From Duncaniella sp. (GTDB lineage Bacteria > Bacteroidota > Bacteroidia > Bacteroidales > Muribaculaceae), in contig NZ_JAIDEN010000037.1 of the NCBI RefSeq assembly GCF_029054785.1, forward strand, positions 1 through 10,158: 10,158 bases of DNA. The letters run 5' to 3'. Positions 1 to 6,068 of the stretch are shown here, piece by piece. Positions within the stretch are counted from its first letter, which is position 1, and every line of letters begins with the position of its first letter. The notes below the pieces were generated by a model. The model saw only the letters and a program-made list of their open reading frames with translations. It did not search any database and had not been told where the DNA came from. Both the position numbers and the translations under genes were made by a program.

Positions 1-296
1 AATCTGAGCGAAAGTTTTGAGGTGGATATGGCTCTGAATTGAAGGAGCATAGCGAGCTATGTGACTGAAATGAAGAGTCATAGGCGCCCGAAACTTTCGC
101 AGGCGACGGTATTATATTTTCTGCGTTGGATAATTTCATGTGTGAGATTTTTTTAAGTTACCTTAGCCTTGGTGTCTCTTTTGCTAAATTGTTGAAATTC
201 GTCAGTCGCATAGCTCGCTATGCTCCTTTCTCATTTACAACAATTTATCTAAAAGATACACCACTCAGATTTTAACTCTTGTTGTTAAACAACCTC
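1..296. mobile_element. Fold-back repeat element, copy 1 (left end cut by the window)
   Basis: This non-coding element is clearly related to a second copy at 7811-8035 in the same orientation. Its right end (about 264-296) matches the right end of copy 2, and its left end starts inside the terminal inverted repeat seen whole in copy 2. The right half (about 153-275) is a long imperfect hairpin. Its arms include TAAATTGTTG (near 185-194) against CAACAATTTA (near 238-247), and GGTGTCTCTTTT against AAAAGATACACC. The tip is the palindrome GCATAGCTCGCTATGC at 208-223. Relative to copy 2 it carries about 95 extra bp (16-110), described separately. No transposase reading frame is visible, so this looks like a MITE-like or REP/BIME-like non-autonomous element. 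It ends about 60 bp beyond the manC stop and could also stop or protect transcripts; that is inference. Confidence 0.75.
8..100. repeat. Extra inverted hairpin inside copy 1
   Basis: The bases 8-17 (GCGAAAGTTT) and 91-100 (AAACTTTCGC) are a perfect 10-bp inverted repeat. Inside them, 27-35 and 74-82 pair at 8 of 9 positions. The centre (42-68) is a 27-bp motif present in reverse orientation at 202-228, with one mismatch. Copy 2 of the element joins directly across the equivalent of 16-110 and lacks this hairpin. Copy 1 therefore carries two core hairpins in opposite orientation, an arrangement like that of BIMEs built from paired REP sequences. Confidence 0.7.
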
Positions 297-358
297 TAAA
301 AGGCTTTTTTACAGATTGGCGGAAATGGGATATGCGATGAGAGGTTTGGGAGGACTTG

Positions 359-1450
359 TCAGAGATATTTGTCAAGATATGCGATCCTCACATCGTTGAC
401 CATCTGTTTGATGCGCTGTTCCTCTGATTTCGGGCAGATCAGAAGCACGTCTCCGGCATCGGCCACGATATAGTCTTTCAGCCCGTGGGCGACCACCAGT
501 TTTTCCGAGTCACGCACAGCAAAAATATTGCCCGTGCTGTCATAGGTGAGCACCTTGCAGTTCTGGGCTACGTTGCCGTTTTCGTTTTTAGGCGAGTTGT
601 CATGCAGCGCGCTCCAGGTTCCGAGGTCATTCCAGCCGAAGCTGACACATTCGACATAGACATTGTCGGCCTTCTCCATCACGGCATAGTCGATGGAATT
701 GGCGGGGAACGATGCGAAGTTGTCACGGATGAAATCGACTTCACGCGGGGTTCCGAAAACAGAGGCTCCGCGGTCAAAGCGCACCGTCAGATCCGAATCG
801 TGCTTGCGAAGCGCCTCGATGATCGACGATGCACGCCAGAGGAAGATTCCGGAATTCCAGAAAAATTCTCCGGTTTCCAGAAAGACTTTGGCCAGTTCCA
901 GATTAGGCTTTTCGGTAAATGTCTTGACTTTCAGAATGCCCGGTTCGGCTTCCTGACCGATCTGGATATATCCGTAGCCCGTTTCCGGACGCGTCGGGGT
1001 GATGCCGAGCGTCAGAAGGGCGTCATTGTTTTCAACAAATTCGAATCCGCGGCTGACACACTCCTCGAAAACACTTTCGCGTGTGATCAGATGGTCGCTC
1101 GGAGTGACGATCATGGATGCGGCAGGGTCGATCGCCGCTATGTGGAACGCCGCCCAGGCGATGCAAGGCGCCGTGTTGCGGCGGGCCGGTTCGAGCAATA
1201 TGTTTTCCGGCAGCAGGTCCGGAAGCTGCTCGCGGATAAGCGGGGCATATTTTTCATTTGTGACCACCAGCACATTTTCTTTAGGCACCAGTGGGAGTAT
1301 GCGGTCATACGACATCTGAAGAAGCGAGCGTCCGGTTCCGAGAAAGTCGATGAACTGTTTTGGACGGTCCTCTCGTGAGTAGGGCCAGAAACGGCTTCCG
1401 ACGCCGCCACACATTATTACGCAATATCTATGTGAGTTCTGAGTTGCCAT
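359..1450 (-). CDS. manC: Mannose-1-phosphate guanylyltransferase (GDP-mannose synthesis)
   Basis: This enzyme makes GDP-mannose from mannose 1-phosphate and GTP, supplying cytoplasmic precursor for mannose- and fucose-containing glycans. Visible family signatures are the nucleotide-binding loop CGGVGSRFWP at residues 14-23 followed by PKQF (30-33), PSDH at 117-120 (metal-binding Asp in the family), ETGYGYI (156-162), FTEKP (178-182), WNSGIFLW (198-205) and GWNDLGTW (272-279). At 363 residues it is the nucleotidyltransferase alone. It lacks the C-terminal phosphomannose isomerase domain of the bifunctional AlgA/ManC form (about 470-480 residues), so isomerase activity must come from another gene. 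The ATG at 1448-1450 leaves only seven residues before the first beta strand, which fits the family. It is last in a minus-strand run after rbfA and a permease, 51 bp after the permease stop, with no recognisable promoter in that gap. The manC symbol is by family; the related sugar nucleotidyltransferases are the main alternative. Confidence 0.92.
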   Translation of the reverse strand: MATQNSHRYCVIMCGGVGSRFWPYSREDRPKQFIDFLGTGRSLLQMSYDRILPLVPKENVLVVTNEKYAPLIREQLPDLLPENILLEPARRNTAPCIAWAAFHIAAIDPAASMIVTPSDHLITRESVFEECVSRGFEFVENNDALLTLGITPTRPETGYGYIQIGQEAEPGILKVKTFTEKPNLELAKVFLETGEFFWNSGIFLWRASSIIEALRKHDSDLTVRFDRGASVFGTPREVDFIRDNFASFPANSIDYAVMEKADNVYVECVSFGWNDLGTWSALHDNSPKNENGNVAQNCKVLTYDSTGNIFAVRDSEKLVVAHGLKDYIVADAGDVLLICPKSEEQRIKQMVNDVRIAYLDKYL

Positions 1451-1501
1451 AGCGATGAAGAGTTGGGTTCTATTTGTGGTATATTTTTTGATTCTACATT
1501 T

Positions 1502-2731
1502 TTATGCCATACGGAGACTGACGCTTCTGACACCGCGCGAGGAGATCAGGCCTGAAAGCAGCCCCATCACCAATACAACTGCCGAGGTGACAAGCACATC
1601 TCCGATCCGGAGATTACAAGGATATGTTACTATTGACATCTGCGAATGATCTCCGCCGAGAGTGATCAGCCCGTAATGCTGCTGAAGCAGACAGAGTATC
1701 ACTCCGGTCAGAATTCCGATCACTCCGCCGGTAACAGCCACGAGCGTTCCCTGATAGAGGAAGATCCTGCGGATCATGCCCAGCGGTGCGCCGAGCGAGC
1801 TTAGAATCCTGAGACTCTCCTCCTTTTCTATAATAAGCATCGAGAGTGACGACAGGATGTTGAACGAGGCCATCAGCAGCACGAAAACAAGCATCAGGAA
1901 GGTGATCCACTTTTCGATCGAGATCATTCTGAATGAGTGGGACTGCTGACGCAGACGGTCTGCGACCACATAGTCGCTTCCGAGTGTCTCGCCGAGTGTC
2001 TTCACAACCGCATCGGCCTCAGCCCCCGGCTCAAGTCCTATCTCGATGGCCGACGCCTCTTCAGAGTAGTCGAGCAGACGCCGGGCCGACTCAAGCGGGA
2101 TGAAGATCATGTCATTGTCGAGTTCCGCCTGATTGGTCTGATAGACACCGCTTATAAAAAGGGTGTCCGTACAGAAAGCCGCCAGAGGGAAGGCCGGATT
2201 GATACGTCCGAGACGTCTGGGGACGGTAAGCAGCATCGCATGTTCCGACGAGGGGCGCGCGCCAAGCTGCATCGCTGTCCCGATGCTCAGAAGTGCGCCC
2301 GGCAGACGGTGGTCCGCCGACATGTCCATCTCTCCGTCAATCACGAGAGAGCCGATTTCCGACACTCTCCCGTAGTCAGCCGGAACTCCGACCACATTGA
2401 CCGGCGACTGAACGTCGCCGAACACGGCCAGCGCCTGCGCACTGAGCGTAGGCACAGCCCTGGCCACTCCAGCCGATGATTCAACGGCGCGGGCCAGTGA
2501 GTCAGCCGACATGATTATCTTGCCGTCGGCCCTTGTGATCTTCACATCCGGGTCGACAAGCGAGAGCCTGTCGGAGGCAAGATCCGAAAAGCCGTTGAAA
2601 ACGGAAAGCACACAGATCATCGCCATTGCGGCCACTGCGATCCCCGCCATCGAGATATAGGAGATGACGTTGACAGCCGTGTGGCTTTTACGGGCAAGCA
2701 AATAGCGTATGGCGATCCTGAGAGCGGGCAT
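1502..2731 (-). CDS. FtsX/LolE-like ABC transporter permease
   Basis: This is an inner-membrane permease of the MacB/FtsX superfamily, most like the LolC/LolE subunits that release lipoproteins for transport to the outer membrane. The N-terminus (residues 1-50, with ALRIAIRYLLARKSH then a hydrophobic segment ending VLSVFNGF) is typical of LolC/E. Four membrane segments are visible: about 21-45, then a large extracytoplasmic domain (about 50-270), then 276-298, 328-350 and 377-396. The stretch IEKEESLRILSSLGAP (301-316), just after the second helix, is the cytoplasmic coupling region seen in this family. Length (409) is normal for LolC/E. No ATPase gene is adjacent, so a LolD-like partner would be encoded elsewhere. 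It begins 18 bp after rbfA, which implies co-transcription. Lipoprotein substrate specificity is inferred from family resemblance only. Confidence 0.88.
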   Translation of the reverse strand: MPALRIAIRYLLARKSHTAVNVISYISMAGIAVAAMAMICVLSVFNGFSDLASDRLSLVDPDVKITRADGKIIMSADSLARAVESSAGVARAVPTLSAQALAVFGDVQSPVNVVGVPADYGRVSEIGSLVIDGEMDMSADHRLPGALLSIGTAMQLGARPSSEHAMLLTVPRRLGRINPAFPLAAFCTDTLFISGVYQTNQAELDNDMIFIPLESARRLLDYSEEASAIEIGLEPGAEADAVVKTLGETLGSDYVVADRLRQQSHSFRMISIEKWITFLMLVFVLLMASFNILSSLSMLIIEKEESLRILSSLGAPLGMIRRIFLYQGTLVAVTGGVIGILTGVILCLLQQHYGLITLGGDHSQMSIVTYPCNLRIGDVLVTSAVVLVMGLLSGLISSRGVRSVSLRMA

Positions 2732-2749
2732 CCGTTGTTGTTTTGTCGG

Positions 2750-3085
2750 CTATTTGGTGAGAAGTTTGTCGATGTTGTCAATGTAGTCCAGAGAGTCGTC
2801 GATATAGAACGAAAGTTCAGGACATTTACGCAACTGGAAGCGCACACGCTGTGCGAGTTCATAGCGTATTGTCTTAGCGCTTTCGCGGATGCTTTCAAGA
2901 AGCTCCTGCGACTTCTCCGACGGGAAGATCGAAAGATAGGCCTTGGCCACACTCAGGTCCGGCGAGACACGCACGGTGCTCACTGACACAAGCGTGCCGT
3001 GGGTCTTTGCTGTCTGCTGACGGAAGATTTCACTCAGCTCCTTCTGAAGGAGACGTGATATTTTTGCTTGACGTGTTGATTCCAT
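2750..3085 (-). CDS. rbfA: Ribosome-binding factor A
   Basis: RbfA is a small KH-fold protein that binds the immature 30S subunit near the 5' end of 16S rRNA and helps its final maturation, especially in the cold. The 111-residue product has the usual length. It shows the family pattern: an N-terminal helix (ESTRQAKISRLLQKELSEIF), a middle strand VSVSTVRVSPDLSVAKAYLS, and the C-terminal ELAQRVRFQLRKCPELSFYIDDSLDY with the conserved P-x-L-x-F-x-x-D stretch. The ATG at 3083-3085 gives the expected N-terminus. It is the first gene of the rbfA-permease-manC run. Upstream (3086-3232) are two hairpins and a short AATAAC/GTTATT inverted repeat at 3110-3125, but no clear TAnnTTTG promoter, so its promoter is not assigned. 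Confidence 0.93.
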   Translation of the reverse strand: MESTRQAKISRLLQKELSEIFRQQTAKTHGTLVSVSTVRVSPDLSVAKAYLSIFPSEKSQELLESIRESAKTIRYELAQRVRFQLRKCPELSFYIDDSLDYIDNIDKLLTK

Positions 3086-3153
3086 AGGAATTGGGTTTTA
3101 GGGGAGGGGAATAACAACTGTTATTTTCTAAACACCTTCCGGGCCTCAATGTT

Positions 3154-3198
3154 TGAATTGACCGCCTCCCTCGGACGGCGAGAGGAGCGGTCAATTCA
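3154..3198. terminator. Large hairpin between serS and rbfA
   Basis: TGAATTGACCGC at 3154-3165 pairs perfectly with its reverse complement ending at 3198, and the stem extends imperfectly through CTCCCTC/GAGAGGAG around a short loop. It lies about 35 bp past the serS stop on the minus strand. It has no following T-run on either strand, so it is not a textbook intrinsic terminator. Transcript end protection, attenuation of read-through from serS into rbfA, or factor-assisted termination are possible. Confidence 0.6.
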
Positions 3199-3214
3199 GA
3201 ATATCTGACATCAG

Positions 3215-3239
3215 TGACTGCGGTCTGACCGATCAGTCA
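3215..3239. repeat. Small hairpin over the serS stop
   Basis: TGACTG (3215-3220) and CAGTCA (3234-3239) flank a nested CGGTC/GACCG pair (3221-3231), with an AT bulge. The outer right arm overlaps the serS stop codon (TGA, complement of 3233-3235). Together with the larger hairpin at 3154-3198 it forms a tandem hairpin structure at the 3' end of the serS message. Its role is unknown. Confidence 0.45.
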
Positions 3240-4504
3240 ATGATATCGAAGCCGGTGTATTTGCGCAGACATTCCGGAACAACGATGCCCTGAGGTGTCT
3301 GGTTGTTTTCGAGGATGGCTGCCATGATGCGCGGAAGTGCGAGCGCCGATCCGTTGAGCGTATGGCAGAGGTGGGTTTTCTTGTCTTCTCCGCGATAGCG
3401 GCATTTCAGACGGTTTGCCTGATATGTCTCGAAGTTGGAGACTGACGATACTTCAAGCCAGCGGCCCTGGGCTGCCGAATAGACTTCAAAGTCAAATGTG
3501 ATGGCCGAGGTGAAGCTCATGTCGCCGCCGCAGAGACGCAGGATGTGCCAGGGCAGACCAAGTGATTCGAGCAGTCCCTGCACATGGTCTTTCATCTCTT
3601 CCAGTGCGGCATAGGAGTTTTCAGGCTTCTCGATGCGGACAATCTCAACCTTGTCGAACTGGTGCAGACGGTTCAGACCGCGCACATCCTTGCCGTAGGA
3701 ACCGGCCTCACGGCGGAAACATGCCGAGTAAGCGCAGTTTTTCTTCGGAAGTTCATCGCCGGGAATGATCACATCGCGGTAGATGTTGGTCACAGGCACT
3801 TCCGCGGTGGGGATCATGTAGAGCTTGTCTTCATTGATGAAATACATCTGGCCTTCCTTGTCGGGAAGCTGGCCTGTGCCGTAGCCTGAGGCTTCGTTGA
3901 CAACGTAGGGAGGCTGGATTTCAAGATAGCCGGCATCGCCTGCACGGTCCAGGAAGAACTGGATGAGAGCGCGTTGCAGACGCGCACCCTTGCCGATATA
4001 GACCGGGAAACCGGGACCGGTGATCTTCACACCGAGGTCGAAATTTATGATGTTGTATTTCTTTGCAAGTTCCCAGTGGGGCAGCGCATCTGCCGGAAGT
4101 TCAGGCATCGGGCCTCCGGTCTTTTCAACGACATTGTCTTCCGCGGTCTTGCCTTCGGGCACCGCGTCACAAGGGATGTTCGGCATGCCGAGCAGAATGT
4201 CGCGGATGGCATTCTCAGTGACTGCCAGACGGTCAGCCACTTCTTTCTGCTGAGCCTTGATCTCAGCAACCTTCTTCTTGGCTTCGTCAGCCTCTTCGCG
4301 GCGGCCTTCTTTCATCAGGCGTCCGATCGAGTCGGCATATTTCTTTAGTTCGGCTGCGAGAGTGTCGTTCTGATATTGAAGTGAGCGGCGCTCGTCATCG
4401 AAATCAATAACATCATTGACTCCCTGTTTTCCGTCGAATCCTTTGACGGCGAGGCGCGCTATGATGCGTTCGGGATCCTCTTTGATCTGCTGAAGGGTAA
4501 GCAT
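3233..4504 (-). CDS. serS: Seryl-tRNA synthetase
   Basis: This class II aminoacyl-tRNA synthetase charges tRNA-Ser (and tRNA-Sec where present) with serine. The N-terminal tRNA-binding domain is a two-helix coiled coil (about residues 27-105, rich in Lys/Glu/Ala heptads). The catalytic core carries the serine-site TAE motif (233-235), motif 2 as FRREAGSYGKDVRGLNRLHQF (263-283), and motif 3 near the C-terminus as NGSALALPRIMAAILENNQ (384-402). Its 423 residues match the bacterial norm, and it is complete. The start ATG at 4502-4504 gives MLTLQQIKEDPE, close to the usual SerRS N-terminus. The gene follows yqeY by 65 bp; that gap holds a short GTATT/AATAC inverted repeat but no evident promoter, so the two may share a transcript. 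Confidence 0.97.
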   Translation of the reverse strand: MLTLQQIKEDPERIIARLAVKGFDGKQGVNDVIDFDDERRSLQYQNDTLAAELKKYADSIGRLMKEGRREEADEAKKKVAEIKAQQKEVADRLAVTENAIRDILLGMPNIPCDAVPEGKTAEDNVVEKTGGPMPELPADALPHWELAKKYNIINFDLGVKITGPGFPVYIGKGARLQRALIQFFLDRAGDAGYLEIQPPYVVNEASGYGTGQLPDKEGQMYFINEDKLYMIPTAEVPVTNIYRDVIIPGDELPKKNCAYSACFRREAGSYGKDVRGLNRLHQFDKVEIVRIEKPENSYAALEEMKDHVQGLLESLGLPWHILRLCGGDMSFTSAITFDFEVYSAAQGRWLEVSSVSNFETYQANRLKCRYRGEDKKTHLCHTLNGSALALPRIMAAILENNQTPQGIVVPECLRKYTGFDIID

Positions 4505-4569
4505 TTTTCCTGTATGTATTTCGGAATACGTTGATTTTTTTACTCTCTATGTTTCTCTGTCGCGGGCCG

Positions 4570-5019
4570 TCAGGCAAGAAGTTCTCTGACCTTGGCAGAA
4601 ATCACCTTACCGTCCGCACGTCCGGCCAGTCTCTTCGAAGCCACACCCATGACTTTGCCCATTTCCTTGGCTGACGAAGCGCCGGTCTCGGCAATTATGT
4701 TTTTGAGTTCGGCGATGAGCTCTTCTTCGGTGAGCTGTTTGGGAAGATACTCTTCTATAACAGCTGCCTCGGCCAACTCGTTGTCGCGAAGATCAATTCG
4801 GTTCTGTTCGTCATAGATCTGAGCGGTTTCGCGACGCTGCTTGGCCATTTTTGCAAGGATCTTCGTGGCCTGCTCGTCGGTGAGCGATCCGTCGCCACCC
4901 TTGGCGGTCTTGGCTTCAAGAAATTCTTTTTTGATTCCACGGAGGGTCTCAAGTCGCACCTTCTCGCGGGCGAGCATCGCGCTCTTTATGTCGGCTGAGA
5001 TTTTGTCAAACAAATCCAT
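4570..5019 (-). CDS. yqeY: GatB/YqeY domain protein
   Basis: This is a small all-helical protein of the YqeY family, which resembles the tail domain of GatB (the tRNA-dependent amidotransferase subunit that contacts tRNA). Its cellular job is not established. Using the ATG at 5017-5019 gives 149 residues, the usual family length, beginning MDLFDKISADIKSAM. Typical features are LETLRGIKKEF (23-33), YLPKQLTEEEL (91-101) and the C-terminal MGKVMGVASKRLAGRADGK (120-138). The frame stays open upstream to 5094, but those 25 extra residues (MVGKFRYIIKFLCNF...) are not family-like and would span the putative promoter at 5049-5056, so the short start is preferred. The coiled, charged middle suits a nucleic-acid or protein interaction role. 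serS lies downstream on the same strand. Confidence 0.9.
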   Translation of the reverse strand: MDLFDKISADIKSAMLAREKVRLETLRGIKKEFLEAKTAKGGDGSLTDEQATKILAKMAKQRRETAQIYDEQNRIDLRDNELAEAAVIEEYLPKQLTEEELIAELKNIIAETGASSAKEMGKVMGVASKRLAGRADGKVISAKVRELLA

Positions 5020-5048
5020 ATCTTTGATTTTATTACATTTTAGAGCTA

Positions 5049-5056
5049 CAAAGTTA
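5049..5056 (-). promoter_or_regulatory. Putative yqeY promoter (-7 box)
   Basis: On the minus strand these bases read TAACTTTG, an exact match to the Bacteroidetes -7 consensus TAnnTTTG, 29 bp before the yqeY ATG. The -33 element is poor: only TTTC about 22 bp further upstream. The site predicts a leader of about 25 nt and supports the downstream start codon. Confidence 0.5.
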
Positions 5057-5171
5057 CACAGAAATTTGATTATATAACGAAACTTCCCTACCATTTTTCA
5101 CATGGCGGCAAGGAAGTTGCGTTTTTTATCATGACACATGCCTCTGTCTTCGAGGCAAAAAACCGGCAGGC

Positions 5172-5582
5172 TCAATCCCCTTCCGGCTTCGATACACCAC
5201 CGGTCGACGGATAGAAAAGCAATCCTGTTATCAGTATCACAGTCGCTGCATTGCAGATCGACTCCTTTACCAGAGGGTCGGAAAATCCCGCGAATACAAA
5301 ACCCGCTATCCACGCCAAACACAGCGAAATGTTGACAAGTTTATTCCGGCTGATATCGTTGCTAAAAATTAACAACTTTCCGTGTGTGACCGCACACAGT
5401 ATTGCGGTTATGATAAACAGAATGGAAAGTATTGTCATAACTATCTGTATAGCCAGTGAACCCGGCCATGAAGCCATAGCGATAACCAGAACCCATCCCA
5501 ACGCAAAAGATATTTTATTAACCATCGCAGGCGATGACAGATAAGACATAATCATATACAAAACGGTTTTAAGATTATACAA
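5172..5582 (-). CDS. Small four-helix membrane protein of unknown function
   Basis: I do not recognise this family. The 136-residue product is strongly hydrophobic, with four likely membrane helices (about 23-39, 42-63, 83-100 and 108-124). It has short polar loops, including HGKLLIFSNDISRNK (67-81) between helices 2 and 3, and a short hydrophilic tail, STGGVSKPEGD. No catalytic motif, metal ligand set or lipobox is visible. The ATG at 5580-5582 is used, but internal Met codons at residues 10, 12 and 20 are possible starts; all retain the four helices. It has its own promoter candidate (5644-5674) and is divergent from the TPR regulator across 486 bp. Its base composition is AT-richer than the housekeeping genes to its left, suggesting a lineage-specific or acquired gene. 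It could be a small stress or envelope protein; this is not demonstrated. Confidence 0.7.
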   Translation of the reverse strand: MYNLKTVLYMIMSYLSSPAMVNKISFALGWVLVIAMASWPGSLAIQIVMTILSILFIITAILCAVTHGKLLIFSNDISRNKLVNISLCLAWIAGFVFAGFSDPLVKESICNAATVILITGLLFYPSTGGVSKPEGD

Positions 5583-5643
5583 TAAATTTATTCTGAATCC
5601 GAGATTGTTTAAGCGCAGTTCTCGAAAATTTTACTTTCACCGG

Positions 5644-5674
5644 CAAAATTAGAACCGTTCATTTTAGCCCGCAA
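5644..5674 (-). promoter_or_regulatory. Bacteroidetes-type promoter for the membrane protein
   Basis: Read on the minus strand this is TTG, exactly 20 bp, then TAATTTTG, matching the -33/-7 architecture of Bacteroidetes housekeeping sigma promoters. It is 62 bp upstream of the ATG at 5582, predicting a leader of about 55 nt. The -7 sequence is identical to that proposed for metY at 9635-9642. Confidence 0.6.
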
Positions 5675-5966
5675 GAGCTTATCGCACATTGTTCAATAGC
5701 ATATTACTCTTTGATTATCACCAAACTAAAACGCTGAACAATTTCTATTTTTTGTTCACCCGTTTAGAGCATAACCTATCGCTAATTTATTTATCCATAA
5801 ACGCCACTGCAAGATTTAACATTAGCTCTTATTTAAGTTAAATTATGTTACAACGCTTTTCTTTCATGCTTCCTTGAATCCAAACATTGAGGGGATTCTA
5901 ATCACCTGAAGAATTGACTGAATAATGATTGCTGGATTCAATCCTTCTATATTTTTCATAAAAATT

Positions 5967-5998
5967 TTTGGATTGTCTTACATTATATCATAAATTTG
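5967..5998 (+). promoter_or_regulatory. Bacteroidetes-type promoter for the TPR regulator
   Basis: TTTG (5967-5970), 20 bp, then TAAATTTG (5991-5998) match both elements of the Bacteroidetes promoter with canonical spacing. Transcription would start near 6005, giving a leader of about 64 nt. A second -7-like TACATTTG at 6038-6045 lacks a partner -33 element and is less likely. Confidence 0.6.
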
Positions 5999-6025
5999 TA
6001 TCACTTCGTCAATAAATGTCACATG

Positions 6026-6037
6026 TGCAAATTTGCA
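6026..6037. promoter_or_regulatory. Perfect palindrome in the TPR regulator leader
   Basis: TGCAAATTTGCA is a perfect 12-bp palindrome about 20 bp after the predicted start of transcription and 31 bp before the ATG. Its place just downstream of the promoter suits a repressor operator, perhaps for autoregulation by the HTH of the encoded protein. An alternative is chance in AT-rich DNA. Confidence 0.4.
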
Positions 6038-6068
6038 TACATTTGCCTACAATCCGAACATTTCTTAA

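Larger units (their letters stand above)
5583..6068. other. AT-rich divergent control region (486 bp, no gene)
   Basis: No convincing reading frame lies here. It holds a minus-strand promoter candidate (5644-5674) for the membrane protein and a plus-strand one (5967-5998) for the TPR regulator. It also holds several inverted repeats: ATTGTTCA (5688-5695) with TGAACAAT (5735-5742), TTGAATCCA (5874-5882) with TGGATTCAA (5933-5941), and the perfect 12-bp palindrome at 6026-6037. The stretch between the promoters (about 5680-5960) is long for simple promoter spacing and could hold operators or a small RNA, but I see no direct sign of the latter. Confidence 0.6.

Noticed and set aside
485..1378. 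A 297-codon plus-strand open frame opposite manC
   Set aside because: It is antisense to a gene with full family motifs, its translation is Arg/His/Asp-rich with no domain pattern, and long antisense frames are common opposite GC-rich genes.
1937..2479. A 180-codon plus-strand open frame opposite the permease
   Set aside because: It mirrors the periplasmic domain of a clear permease gene; composition is typical of an antisense shadow.
5020..5094. Upstream extension of yqeY by 25 codons
   Set aside because: The added residues do not resemble YqeY N-termini and the extension would cover the -7 promoter box at 5049-5056.
5098..5171. An intrinsic terminator after the small membrane protein gene
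   Set aside because: GCCTC/GAGGC and T-runs are present, but the T-run precedes rather than follows the stem on the minus strand, and the plus-strand GCAA/TTGC stem is only 4 bp.
3137..5892. An 11-bp match (AAACATTGAGG) between the serS-rbfA gap (minus strand) and the 5882-5892 region
   Set aside because: A match this short with diverging flanks is within chance for the window size.
5931..6000. A 22-codon plus-strand frame starting with ATG near 5926
   Set aside because: It overlaps the predicted promoter of the TPR regulator and has no similarity or start signal.
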